In this document: piece by piece, positions 47,001-57,856 of the stretch
Position numbering within the stretch: the stretch's first letter is position 1
Layout of the letters: the number at the start of each line of letters is the position of its first letter
DNA from: Sordaria brevicollis
Taxonomy: Eukaryota > Ascomycota > Sordariomycetes > Sordariales > Sordariaceae
Length of the DNA: 64,000 nucleotides
Assembly (NCBI GenBank): GCA_033439795.1
Contig: JAUTDP010000001.1
Coordinates: 3,658,001-3,722,000, forward strand
Direction: 5' to 3'
Translations under genes and position numbers: made by a program
The notes under the pieces: model-generated
What the model saw: the letters and a program-made list of their open reading frames with translations, nothing else
What the model was told of the DNA's origin: nothing
Database searches by the model: none

Positions 47001-47189
47001 ACCCCGTCAACGCTACGTGGCGCCGTCTGTTGGATCGTCCGACACACAGACAAGCGCCAAAGGGGAAGAAAAAAGATGCCCCTTGATGAGGCTGCACTGT
47101 GTCAAGCTATGACTGGAAGATAAAACGAACTTACGGATAACCACCAAAATATCACCCACTTCGGGCTTGTTGGAACCCGGCGCAGCCAT
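44053..47189 (-). CDS. Boi-type polarity protein (SH3, SAM, PH domains)
   Basis: Exons 47,189-47,135, 46,957-46,814 and 46,721-44,053 join in frame to 955 residues. The SH3 domain spans residues about 8-68 and is split by both introns (DFQARSSDELSLTKGD, DGWFLGK, then GLFPEVYT). The SAM domain is at about 223-287 (SWSADQVAEYLF, GSVGRRLKTWQKI). A long Ser/Pro-rich linker precedes a PH domain at about 710-870 (YSGWMKKRSANLMTTWKPR, FVLKGRRLAYYYSE). This SH3-SAM-PH order is that of yeast Boi1/Boi2, cortical proteins that link Cdc42/Bem1 polarity to exocytosis. The last 60 residues are acidic/Gly-rich. A possible weak point is the GTATTT donor of intron 2, but the join restores the canonical SH3 end. 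Confidence 0.9.
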
Positions 47190-50046
47190 CTTGAACCTTT
47201 GGTGACTGCTCAATTGATGCACTCGTTTGTTGCGATACGGAAAGGGTAAGCGTCGACAAACGAAACCCACATCAACTCTCGTGCAGAGTACGACTTGACG
47301 TCAATGTGGGTCGAGATTACTCGGAGTCGAGAATCGGAAGGCGAATTGAAGTCGAAGTTGAAAGACCGCACAGGTCGAAGACGTGCAAGAGCGCTGGGTC
47401 GCAACAGGAAAGTGCGAGAGCCCGGATCGCAAATTATCAATGGGCGAAGACGACAGCGTTGGGTTATTGTGAAAATTTGGTCTCTAGGAGCACTTTTCTC
47501 GTACTATGTCCATTATTCGATTCGGTCGAGGCAATTGCTGACAGACCTTGGAGAGTGCGCAATGAGGTCACGTAGAGCTATATGCAGATCCCAGTTTCGC
47601 GCAACTCGTGGCAGAAGGCGTATGACGAACAAGATCGGATCAGGCTTGATATCTTTTGGATAGTCGCTGGGGCGTAAGGCTTCGAATCGTGAATTGGGCA
47701 AGAGAGTTTGCGATTTGTTACGGAGACTGGATTCGTCCGAGGATATAGTAGCAGCGAAAGTGCTATAGGGATCGGCAATGTAAAATATGTAGATGGCGTC
47801 GCGGTTGCGATAGTGGTTAAGTCGGGCGGATTCGGTGGTGTTTATCAGGAGGTGGGTTGTCGAGCACCACAGGACTATGGCGACGGGTAGCGGACTCGAG
47901 GAACGGGGGATGGGGCCCGGGATGGCGTGTCTCGAGGAAGCGAGAAAATATTAAAGCAAATAGGACAGCTAAGCGGATGGCCACAGAGCGTAACACAAGA
48001 GCGAAACAGTTGGCTATCGAGGCTCGAGTGGCTGTTTGGGCCAAAGTGAACCAGAGTGTGGTTGAGGTCGAAATTGCGCGCCTCGCGATCGGGGGGGAGG
48101 GACTCGAGTCGAGGGAGGGTAGCAGAAACCGAGCTTCGACACTGGAGAGGAGAGCCTAAAGAACTCTGAAGCTGAAAAAAGGACGGACGTCGTCGTCGCA
48201 AGTTTGGAGTAAGTTCCAGGGAATGGAATGGTAGGCTGGAAAAAGTCACAATCACGCCTGGTCCTGGAGCCAGAGAATGGGCACGATGGGGTCGTCTTGC
48301 TTGGGGGGCGCCAATGAGGTGTCAATGAGGGCCAGACGAGCGGCCGGAATGCGATAGTGATTGGGCCGCTGGGCATCCACGGGCGTGCAGGTTGTCATGG
48401 ATCACCTCACTCGTCTGTGGTGGGCTCGGTGGGATCGCTGACAGTTGTTGCGGGTAAAACCACCGGAGAGGGGACTCTTCAGAATAGCGTAGGTTGCTCG
48501 CGTGGCTTTTCGTCCCGCCGGGCGGCACTGGAGACGGAGCGGCAGGGACCCTACAGAAAAGAAAGCTTTCTTCACAGTTCACGTCTTCACGATATGCGAA
48601 GAAACAGCATCCCCCTGTCAACGCAAAAAGGGCTCCTTCCTTTCCCCTTAATACTAACCATCATGTCCACTCTCCACCATTTCTTTTGCCGGCTGTTCCA
48701 AGACATTTTCAGTTTTATTAGATACTCGAGGCTGCTTAACCCTGGCGTGAACGGTAATCAGCGAAAGTGGCATCCCTTTAAACATGGCATTTCCCGTTGT
48801 ACTCTTCCATAGACGGAAGTGCCGCTGGTATACAAACTGACTCGAGTCCTCCACGTTCCCTATCACAAAGGACACACCAACGCATCACATTACACCTGGC
48901 ACTGTCGAGTCCCCAGTCCGTAGTGCGTGAAAAAAAAAAAAAAAAAAAAAAAAAATATCCATGCTGACATTGCTTCAGGTGAGGTAGGAGTAACGGCAGT
49001 GTAGCATAGAGTCCGGCGCATAGTAATCCGCATGCACATCTAAGGTAACCCTGGGAGGGATCATAAGCGCCACCACCCATCCCTTTGGCAGTGTTAATCA
49101 CCACTTTTGTCACTTTTCACAATACTTCATAAGAATGACAACCTAACAGCTTAAGTGGTATATACCAGGGCTATAGCGCATTAACCTGTTAAAGAGTTAT
49201 TGGGCCGGTGTACCAGTACGGTAGCATCGGCCAGGCTGGGCGCATCCAAAAGGCATCATTGGTTGTAAGACCCTATATTTATGGGCCGTGAAAAAAGTGG
49301 TGAAAATCACTGCTAAAGGGAGCGGGATAACAGATTGCCCACTTCTCAAGCAATGCGAAGCATAGGAGGAGGGGTAGCGATTTTCGAATCTTTTTTTCCC
49401 TGCGGGTGTGATTCTCATTCGAGATGTCATTCCGGTGAAAAGTCACGTCTTGTTTCATCTTCAGGTTGCGCCAGTTGAAGACGGGAAGATGCAAACAGAC
49501 ATGGACACCGGTTCGGAACCTAACTACGCTTAACTCCTAACTCTTACAACACTCTTCACGTTTTAAGCAGGACGGAATATGCAGCATCGATAAGCCCGAA
49601 AACAACAAAGTTCGGAAGGACGGGAGCATCCACATTTCAGATATAACAGCACTCGATTGAGATTCCCCCACAATGGGCCCGGCGCCGGCGTCGGTTTTCC
49701 TCAACGTCACGCCTGTCTCTTGGCCGTCCCATCGCTTCTCTTACCCGAACGACCGTTTAACGGCCGCCGCTGAGCCTCGGTAACTTTGACAACGTAATCA
49801 GTCAATTGTCTACCTAGGTTACCACCATCAGGATGCAGCGCAAGATCTACCATAATCATTATCACAACTCTTTATGGGTTAACTTTCGTCAATATTACTG
49901 CACTTGAGAAAGTTTAACTCATACACAATCGATATTTTTCAACGCCAAACTCATCCAACCGTGACACCCTGCCCTCTTGGTGTCTTTCAAACCCAAAACA
50001 CATCTTGACCATCTCGCACACAAAAGCACAACCACATCAAAGCAGG
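47190..50046. other. Divergent intergenic region, no supported gene
   Basis: 2.9 kb between the Boi-like gene (-) and the dienoyl-CoA isomerase gene (+), so it holds both promoters. Frames up to about 150 codons overlap on both strands with no motif. A 26-base A-run lies at about 48,929-48,954. Confidence 0.5.
48929..48954. repeat. Poly-A tract
   Basis: About 26 consecutive A on the plus strand in intergenic DNA; there is no sign of a retroposed gene or target duplication around it. Confidence 0.85.
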
Positions 50047-51092
50047 ATGGCCCAACAGCAGCAACTCAAGGGATACACATCCTACAAGCACTTCAACGTG
50101 ACCTCGGCCGGTCCCGACTATGTCGCCCACGTGGAGATCAACCGGCCGGCCAAGCTCAACGCCTTCTTCGAGGCCATGTGGCTGGAGCTGGGCCAGATCT
50201 TCCGGCAGCTGTCATCGGACCCCGACGTGCGGGCCGTGGTCCTCTCGGGTGCCGGTGACCGGGGTTTCACTGCCGGCTTGGACATTGTCGCCGCCAGCGG
50301 GAACAACCAGCTGCAGTCCGGGGACGCCCCGGACGTCGGGCGCAAGGCGGCCCAGCTGAGGCGGTACATTACCGAGTTTCAGGACAGCATCTCGGCTATT
50401 GAGCTTTGTGAGAAACGTATGTTGCTTTTTGATGGAGTGTGGTTATCACACTGTGTTTCTTCGGTTTGATCAGATACGTTCGAACATTAATGTCTTAACT
50501 TCACGCTAACTATCAAATCTTAAGCGGTCATCGTCGTCCTCCACGCCATCTCCCTCGGCCTCGCCATCGACATCGCCTGTGCCGCTGACATCCGCATCTG
50601 CACGCGCGACGTCCGGCTGGCCGTCAAGGAGGTCGACATTGGCCTAGCCGCCGACATTGGCACCCTTTCGCGGCTGCCCAAGGCCGTCGGCAACTTCTCG
50701 TGGGTGAAGGAGGTGTGCATGTCGGCTCGGGAGTTTGGCGCGGCCGAGGCCCAGCAGGTCGGCTTCGTCAGCCATGTGCTCGACAGCAAGGCGGCCGCGC
50801 TGGACCAGGCCGTCAAGCTGGCGGGCTTGATTGCCGGAAAGAGCCCGGTTGCTGTGCAGGGAACCAAGGAGTTGTTGAACCACGCTAGAGATCACTCGGT
50901 TGTCGAGAGTACGTCTTTGTCTCTTTCTGTTATGTTAAGATTGTGTAACGCTAAACTGACATTTTTTGATACACACACACAGGCTTGCGGTATACCACTG
51001 TTTGGAACTCGGCTGCTTTGCAGTCCAGGGATATGATGGACGCGTTGACGGCAAGTGTGCAGAAGAAGAAGCCCGTGTTTTCGAAGCTATAG
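50047..51092 (+). CDS. Peroxisomal delta(3,5)-delta(2,4)-dienoyl-CoA isomerase (ECH1-like)
   Basis: Exons 50,047-50,416, 50,525-50,908 and 50,983-51,092 join in frame to 287 residues. Crotonase-fold enzyme: INRPAKLNAF, the oxyanion loop SGAGDRGFTAGLDI, and the isomerase-specific acidic set. The three catalytic acids of mammalian ECH1 (Asp176, Glu196, Asp204) have counterparts in CAADIRIC, AVKEVDIG and LAADIGTL. The C-terminus is SKL, a canonical PTS1, so the enzyme should be peroxisomal. It serves beta-oxidation of odd-position unsaturated fatty acids (yeast Dci1-like role). The intron 2 acceptor follows a CA-rich run. The stop lies 66 bp from the stop of the convergent Tfb5 gene. Confidence 0.93.
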
Positions 51093-51158
51093 AGGGCACG
51101 GCATGGAGTGGGCTGGTTTTACGTATAATTCTCCATGTTTATGAACATCGACGACTCT

Positions 51159-51674
51159 TTAATCACTATCTGCCAACGGTTCTTCGGGCCTGTATGTTTC
51201 CTTCAGACGCTGTGTTGTTGGTGAAAGTAAATTGTCAGTGAGGAACGTGATATATCATACATAATGCATAGTTTCAAGATGGTGGATTAAGAGATCGATT
51301 CCGTAAATAGAAACAGAAAGCAGAAGAGAATGGGTGTGAGACTCACGTCCTCAAGCTTTTGCTTAAGCAGTTGCACCATGTTCTCCTTAACAACCAGGGT
51401 CTGCTCATCGAGGTCTTCGATAATTATGTCGTTGTTGACACTGTCCAAGTGGACAATGATGGACTTGATGGCTGGTTCGCACTGGATGAGTACACCTATA
51501 TTCCATCAAACTAGGGTCAGTTATATGAGCATGCTAATGTTTCCATTTCAGTTTCGTCACGTCCCTAAGTCGTTTCTGGTTCTTTAAACTAAAGGAGTGC
51601 CGGGGACGTCGGTTATATGGTATCGGATAAGGACGGAATGACGGAATAGCCTGACCTCTGATTGCTCTCGGCAT
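51159..51674 (-). CDS. tfb5: TFIIH subunit Tfb5 (GTF2H5/TTDA family)
   Basis: Three exons on the minus strand: 51,674-51,656, 51,495-51,347 and 51,209-51,159. They join in frame to 72 residues, the normal size of this family. Tfb5 is the smallest core TFIIH subunit; it stabilises the complex through Tfb2/p52 and is needed for nucleotide excision repair. The sequence matches the family along its length: MPRAIRG then [47 protein letters not shown]. The first exon is only 19 bp and the donor of intron 1 is GTCAGG, so naive gene finding would miss the start. Exon 2 alone is antisense to a spurious 85-codon plus-strand frame. It overlaps no other gene. Confidence 0.93.
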
Positions 51675-52694
51675 CTTGAATATTTGCTGTTTTTGTTGGT
51701 GATGGGAAAAAAATATTCGGTGTTTAGTTTCGGCTTCTTTGTCGGCCTTTTGATCGAGCTATCTTATTTTGGTGTGCTTCTGACGGAAAATCGCCCGTGA
51801 CGTGTTCTGGAATATATTGAATTGTGTTGGTTAACTTGTTGATTGGGTTTTAAATGGTTGACGGATTGTTGGTTATAGGTAGTGAACTCTTAAGCGTTGG
51901 GATTGGGAATTGAGCAGCGAAGTATGGAAAATACAGCGCTTTGTACACCAGGCAGCATTCACCTTCCTTGTAATGACACGTTACGGGTAGCCCGGGGTAA
52001 AATAACAGCAAAACAGCGGCAGGCACAGCCCTTCTGCTTACACAATACGGTATCATTACCGTGCATAAGCCATTACCATTCACCTTACAACCACCCGCAA
52101 CGCACTGATCACTTCGTTTGGATCAAATGAACAGACAATGAGGGCATCGCGACCTTCACTTGAGTCTCGATTTTTTGGGAGCAGCTTGTATCAATAGTTT
52201 CCATCATCGAACATCAACAAACTATCCACAACATAATAAAAAGTAGTCTGCTCCGCTTATGGCCTACCGAGGTATGAGGGTGACTTGCATTCAAGTATAC
52301 GATGGTAGGAGCTAGGCAAGGAAGTATCGTGAATCTAAGTAGTTCCCATTTCCCTTTATCAAGAGGATTAATCATTTGGCACGGGCAAAATGTCACCAAG
52401 CATTTACTGTTGGTGTTGGCACCCATGTGAGGTCTAACGACACAAGCATGGTTCATCCCTTGCATGCACACATCAGATTCGAGCAAGCTTTCCCTTTTCT
52501 TTTTCATAGAGATCCCGAATGTGATCAATATTCAGGCAGTCACAGGCAAGGGGGATCTTGACCTCTCCAAAAGCGAATCTTGTACGTACAAGGGGGCACT
52601 CTCTCCCACTTCCACTTTGACCGTCTCGGGACCTGGATTGTTTGCCAGGGATCTCCTGGCGGGAAGGCTTAGCCGCTTGCAGTAAGATACCCCA
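51675..52694. other. Tfb5 upstream region, no gene
   Basis: Contains the Tfb5 promoter. The remaining frames are below 110 codons and unsupported. Confidence 0.5.
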
Positions 52695-52744
52695 CCTTTT
52701 CGCCAGCCCGCTAGGGCGACTGTGTAATCCGCTAAGGCGACTGT

Positions 52745-53221
52745 CCTTAGAGGGAACCCCGAGGTTTTAAACATGGTGCCGTTTTTGCTAAGTGTCAATA
52801 GACAATAGCAAAAATGAACACAACAGAAATTCTGAACAGGGATTTTAGCCAAAACAGGCTGTTCGCTTTGACCTCCGTTTCCAAATTGTCATTTTCCCAT
52901 TTTCCAACATTCAAAGGAAACGGATTGGAGTATTGAATTTCTCTCAAAATTTTACTTATGATGATATCGTCCAAATGCAACGATCCAAAGCTCTTTAGTA
53001 GCTATTTGGCTTCAACTCTCAAGATGGCCAAATGAGCCAAATTTTTGGCTGTTTGTAGCGTCTTTTTTACTATTCGCGAGAATATTATGAAAGGCCGTTA
53101 AAGTCTGTTTTTCTACTATAATCAATTGACACTTAGTGGGGAAAACACTGTATAAATAGCGAAACACTCTGTTTTTATACCTTAGGAGGCCATGTTTAAA
53201 ACCTCGGGGTTCCCTCTAAGG
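52745..53221. mobile_element. Inner 477-bp MITE-like element with perfect 32-bp inverted repeats
   Basis: The ends at 52,745-52,776 and 53,190-53,221 are exact inverse copies of 32 bp, beginning CCTTAGAGGGAACC. The interior is AT-rich with no gene. The dinucleotide GT lies outside both ends. Without this insertion the outer left repeat would continue GACTGTGT, as the outer right repeat does. Confidence 0.78.
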
Positions 53222-53261
53222 GTGTTGCTTCCCAAGGTCTGTCTCGCCAAAGGCTAGGTTA

Positions 53262-53314
53262 GTATTAGGTTAGGTTAGCGATTAGGGTTAGTTAGGGTTA
53301 GTTAGGGTTAGTTC
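53262..53314 (+). repeat. Telomere-like interstitial repeats
   Basis: Three tandem TTAGGGTTAG units at about 53,282-53,314, preceded by diverged TTAGGTTAG units. The fungal telomere repeat is TTAGGG; here the period is 10, not 6. They lie within the outer inverted-repeat element. Confidence 0.8.
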
Positions 53315-53550
53315 CGGGGGTGCAGGGGGCCGGCGAGAGGCCCCCGCGTGTGAATGGGAAAAAAAGTGTTCGAAAAGACGTGGTTTTGAGCCTTCGTTGT
53401 TATTGTTCAAAATAATAATTTTCGTAGAGGTTTGGAGCGCTAAAGTAATGCGAGCGTTAGTCTTGGCTACTCTCTAGCAGCGAATTTGTATGGCCCCACA
53501 CAGTCGCCTCAGCGGATTACACAGTCGCCCTAGCGGGCTCGCCTTTTCGC

Positions 53551-55195
53551 TTGAGACTGCCAGCGTGGGAGCGGAGATCGAATCTCAAACTCGTGCCAAT
53601 CGCAGGCTCAAATTGGTGATAGTCTGGATCGGATATTGGGTGTGGATACCGAGTGGTGTTTAGACTGAGAGCATTGCACGAGGTCAGCGAGGATCCAGGA
53701 GCTGTTATGGAGACGACAATTATCTTTTTGACATTCAGGGCAGAATCGAAAAAGCCGTCTGTTTGCTCCCAAAGAATTGCGGCGGGGACACCGAGGTATG
53801 GCTTGTTGGCAGACAATGATGAAAATAGTGCATCAAACCAACATGCCCGTTTCGAAACATTCCCGCTTGTTCCCTCCTTTGTTGCCCGTCCTGTAGAAAG
53901 AAACATGTCGATATGACGGGGGCATCCAGAGGTAGTAGCTATGACTGCCGAGAAGGCGGTTTCAGATTCTGTACATCGGGACACTGCTCGATAACCGGCA
54001 ATGCCTTCTGTTGCACCAAGCAGAAAAGTGGAGAGCAAAGACCCCGTTGAAACTGTTGAAAATGCAGCCGCAAACGACGGGAAGCTTGCAATCTTGAACA
54101 TGGCGGTGCTTCCTTCCTTCCTTCCTTCCTTCCATTGGAACGTGCTTTCCAAAGACGGTCGCTGCCTTCCGGAAACGGGACAGAGATCAAGGCTGAGACA
54201 TCCAACTCAGAAGTGCAGTCGCCGTTGCCGTACAATTGTCGTCTGGCTGCGGTCAATCCTATGGCAGTGATGCGGCAGTGACAGAGCGCTCTGAGTGAAT
54301 GCCGCAACTACCTACGCACCCAGAAAATAAGGTTGGGCAGTTGGTGAAATGACTCCATCGACGCTGCAACCTCAGGTGCTACCCTGCATTGCAGATCCCA
54401 GTATCCCCCGGCTTCTTAAAACACAAAAAGACCAGTGAAGCACTGTCACTGGACCGTTTCACGCACTAACACCGCAGCTCTCCATTGTCCACTTGCAGCA
54501 GCAAAGACCTGTGCGGGCCGCCCATTCAACGCCATCATCACATCACGTACCGCTTGCCGACACGACCTCCATCCCTCATCTTACCGTACCTTACCTTTTT
54601 TTTCTTTCCTCTTCGACTCCGGTTCCCCCCTCTTCTCGTTCTCGAGTTGCCCAAACATCAAAACCAGCGCTGGCCGACCCAGTCATGGTACCGAAATCAA
54701 CTTCATCTTCCGTCAGATCGAGTAATGTCAGCTTCCTCACTTCGTCTACGGCAGCCCGCGTCACAACCTAGAAAGTACCGCCAATAGTACCACAGCACAG
54801 TACGGGTTCACAGATACCTCACCTACCCGAGACTACCTTTATCTCGAATAGTCATGAATTGACTACGGAAGCTACTTCTTCCTTTCTACTGCCTTGACAT
54901 CCCTTGAGGGGATTTCGCGATTCACACAGCTCTCACCGCATTTTCACTCTGCTAGTATCTCGCCGACCCGAGTCGAGATCAAAATACGGCACAAGCGAGC
55001 GAGCATAATTGGAGGCAACAATCAAACGAAAGAACGACACTTAGCCGGCTGTTAATCTCTGGAGCTGGAACTGGAGCCGCAGCCCGAGTTGTCTCACCGA
55101 CCCTTGAACAGAAGAATCTCGCTCCAGCTTTTTCTTCCACGGCCCCTGCGCCCCCTTTCGGACCCCGCCAGTTTCAAACAAAGATATAGACCAAG
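53551..55195. other. Intergenic region, no supported gene
   Basis: A 211-codon minus-strand frame (53,517-54,152) runs into the transposon's terminal repeat and through a TTCC microsatellite (about 54,110-54,131), so I do not call it. The 3' part is probably the promoter and 5' UTR of the membrane protein gene at 55,196. Confidence 0.45.
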
Positions 55196-56485
55196 ATGTC
55201 CTCGGGGCCAGGGTTCGGGGGCTTCCCTCCGGGGTTAACCGATGACGACGATGACAACAACCATCCTTGGGTGTGGGTAATGATCCCCGTGGGTCTCGTT
55301 GTCGTCTTGGGCGGTCTAGCCCTATGTCTTCACATCCGTCGACGCAAGCAATTTCTCGAAAAACACAAGAGTTCTCGTGCTTCCACACCAGCACGACGAC
55401 CATCTGCCCACCAACCGCCGACAAGTCATAGCCGTGACGGGCAGCTTCGTTTCGGAGTGCGTGAGATCGATGCACCCTCGTTAGCTGTGATCGAGCGGGA
55501 CCTTCAGGAATCTTGGGTACGCGGGGCGCCGACACAACGACGTGAAAATATCGGCTCAAGTTCCGGAACTGGTGGCGGGGCATGGGGTGGTTCACGGTCG
55601 ACGGCAATGAGGAGATGGGATTGGGCCGGCATTTTCAGGCCCGAGGAAGGGCTGAATGAGTTGGGCGAGGCGCCGCCACCATACGAGAAGCAGCCGGCTA
55701 CAAAACAAGGCGGCATACAACATCCGGACGGCGACCTTGAAGCAGGAACTAGTAGTTATCATGGCTATGGAAACGCGGCGACGACTATCTCAGACACAAG
55801 GGCAGGACCCAGCAGTGCCGCGCACGCCGGAGTAGAAATGCGAAACATGGCCCCATGGGAATATTCTACCACCTTCTCACAACAATCGCTATCATCAGTG
55901 CCGTTGGGTTCACAGGCCAGTATACAGCCACCACCGCCGGTACATTACAGCCATCGAAACGGATCTGGAATCCATAGCCAAAGCCACCTGAGCCAGCCAG
56001 GATATAGTAGTATCGGCACCAGCCTCTGGAGTGCCAGCATGACCCAGAGCGCCGCGACCACGGCACCGACGTCTCCGAGCATGACCAGGTATCCATCCCC
56101 CAGTCCGGGACACAGTACCATCCACAGCCCGGCGCCCGAAATGGCAAGTCAAGATCAGGTACCACCACCTGCCTACGAAGAGACTCCTCCCCCGTTGGTA
56201 GTGGGAACGGGCACCAACACTCCATTGCCGGAGTCTACTACCTACGGAGAAGCAAACCTGGGGCAACCTAATCAACCTGATGCTGCCGATGTCTCCACTA
56301 TCTCTTTTCCGATCCCCGCCTCCACGGCTTCTCCCGCATATGAGGCATCAGCTTCTGAGCCAGCCTTGAGGACACCTTCTCCCTGCAATTCCTCGTCTGA
56401 AGCCGGCCCTTCTCAGAATGGCAATAATAACGCCACTGTTACACATCGGTCACCATCACCGTCTGCTGTACCACCACCTTATTAA
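55196..56485 (+). CDS. Single-pass membrane protein with PPxY motifs, function unknown
   Basis: A single exon of 429 residues. A short acidic, presumably lumenal/extracellular N-terminus (TDDDDDNN) is followed by one membrane segment at residues about 25-46 (VWVMIPVGLVVVLGGLALCL) and then by HIRRRK, which favours a cytosolic C-terminal tail. The tail is disordered and Ser/Pro-rich, with three PPxY-type motifs: PPPYEK near residue 160, PPAYEE near 323, and PPPY as the last four residues. PPxY motifs bind WW domains of Nedd4/Rsp5 ubiquitin ligases, so a role as Rsp5 adaptor or client at a membrane is plausible but inferred. There is no cleavable signal peptide; the segment would act as a signal anchor. 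The ATG used is the first in frame after stops. Confidence 0.78.
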   Translation: MSSGPGFGGFPPGLTDDDDDNNHPWVWVMIPVGLVVVLGGLALCLHIRRRKQFLEKHKSSRASTPARRPSAHQPPTSHSRDGQLRFGVREIDAPSLAVIERDLQESWVRGAPTQRRENIGSSSGTGGGAWGGSRSTAMRRWDWAGIFRPEEGLNELGEAPPPYEKQPATKQGGIQHPDGDLEAGTSSYHGYGNAATTISDTRAGPSSAAHAGVEMRNMAPWEYSTTFSQQSLSSVPLGSQASIQPPPPVHYSHRNGSGIHSQSHLSQPGYSSIGTSLWSASMTQSAATTAPTSPSMTRYPSPSPGHSTIHSPAPEMASQDQVPPPAYEETPPPLVVGTGTNTPLPESTTYGEANLGQPNQPDAADVSTISFPIPASTASPAYEASASEPALRTPSPCNSSSEAGPSQNGNNNATVTHRSPSPSAVPPPY

Positions 56486-57177
56486 ACCCCTTTTTGTGGG
56501 AATCTCTTTCCCGTCTCGTCCCCTTGGATTAAAGGGGTCCATCAACCCGGAATCGGTGTCTCGTGAAGCAAAAGATGTTGAACATCCTGGAGGCTACACA
56601 CAGCTCTTGGTTGTTCCAGGGCGAGAGGGATTTGGCAATTCTAAGTGAAACACAGGAGATTCACAACTAAAGATATGCCGGGACACCAATGCCACGATGA
56701 CCTCCCCTCATGGAGGACGGAGTAAAATTAGGCTGAGGGAAGAACATTACACCTAAAGATGATCTGATGCGGACAGGTGGAGAGTCAATGGGTGAAGAAA
56801 CGGGGGATATTTACGAACGAACCATGACCACAACAAAAGAAAAGAGAAAACAGAGAAGGGACAAGAAATGGTCGATGGTAAAATAGAAGCTCGACCGAAC
56901 CGCGCACCTATTTTTGCCTCCTGGTCTACAAAAACCTACCTCAACTAGTAATGTAATGACATGACAACAAGACAAAAATAGCATTAGCATTGAAAAAATC
57001 AAGAATGAATAAAAATCATAAAGCAAAACCGTTATTGAGTTCCAGGCCTGAAGTGTCCATGTACATGCGTCCAGCTATGAGAATAAATCGGGGGATGTGT
57101 TTTCTGGTGTGGATGTGATAAGTCCTTTGAACAGACAATCGATATGTTCTTACGACTGGAGGCCACAACTAATCAAA

Positions 57178-57179
<2 letters not shown>

Positions 57180-57228
<49 letters not shown>
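57180..57228. repeat. Poly-A tract of about 48 bases
   Basis: An uninterrupted A-run on the plus strand, beginning right after AACTAAAAA, about 80 bp left of a TTCC microsatellite. Confidence 0.9.
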
Positions 57229-57232
<4 letters not shown>

Positions 57233-57309
57233 AAAAAAATTAAATAAAGAAAATAAATTAACGCTTTTGGATACATTATTTTTGAGGTTGCTATGGTACT
57301 ACTGTCGCC

Positions 57310-57350
57310 TTCCTTCCTTCCTTCCTTCCTTCCTTCCTTCCTTCCTTCCT
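57310..57350 (+). repeat. TTCC tetranucleotide microsatellite
   Basis: About ten perfect tandem copies of TTCC. A shorter array of the same unit lies at about 54,110-54,131. Confidence 0.9.
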
Positions 57351-57856
57351 TTAAAATTGAACGCCATGCCCGCGGGGATAAGTAGTATGATGTGTTATTA
57401 ATTTTTGGCTCAAAATGCAGTACAGTGGTGAGAGAGGAACTGCTGTGAAACCTAAGCAATTTTTTTTGGATATCGTAACCCATGACCATCCTTCCCTAGG
57501 AAATTTCAGACCTCCATCTAATGCGTCGCAAAATGAGATTATACTAATGATGATTGATACCTTACCTTACCTTACCTGACCTCTTAGTTGACTAACTCCC
57601 GTCCATGACCGACCAACAGACCACCCCAAACATGCCATGCATCTGATTCAATGTCCATTCGGTCCAAGAAACACTCACTCCGCTTCTGACTTTCCCCATT
57701 AAATCAAATAATGAAACGATATGCCACGAACTACAACATTTTTTTTTTTTTTTTTCACAATCGAACAACCTCTCTTTCCTATGCTATCCATCCATCAATC
57801 CTAATCTGAATCATCCATGATCATCCCTTGTCCACTTGGAACCAGTACTAAACCCA

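Larger units (their letters stand above)
52704..53541. mobile_element. Non-autonomous inverted-repeat element, interrupted by a smaller one
   Basis: The outer ends are inverted repeats of about 40 bp (AGCCCGCTAGGGCGACTGTG at 52,705; the inverse ends at 53,539), flanked by 9-bp direct repeats CCTTTTCGC at 52,695-52,703 and 53,542-53,550. No transposase is encoded. The long terminal repeats and 9-bp duplication resemble MULE-derived MITEs; this is an inference. The left terminal repeat is cut after 40 bp by a second inverted-repeat element. Confidence 0.75.
56486..57856. other. 3' region of the membrane-protein gene and Nup2, with simple repeats
   Basis: Lies between two convergent stop codons. 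It holds a 48-base A-run (57,180-57,228), a TTCC array (about 57,310-57,350), a TTACC array (about 57,560-57,578) and a T-run (about 57,740-57,757). No gene is visible. Confidence 0.6.

Noticed and set aside
53517..54152. 211-codon minus-strand frame
   Set aside because: It ends within the transposon terminal repeat, runs through the TTCC microsatellite and has no recognisable features.
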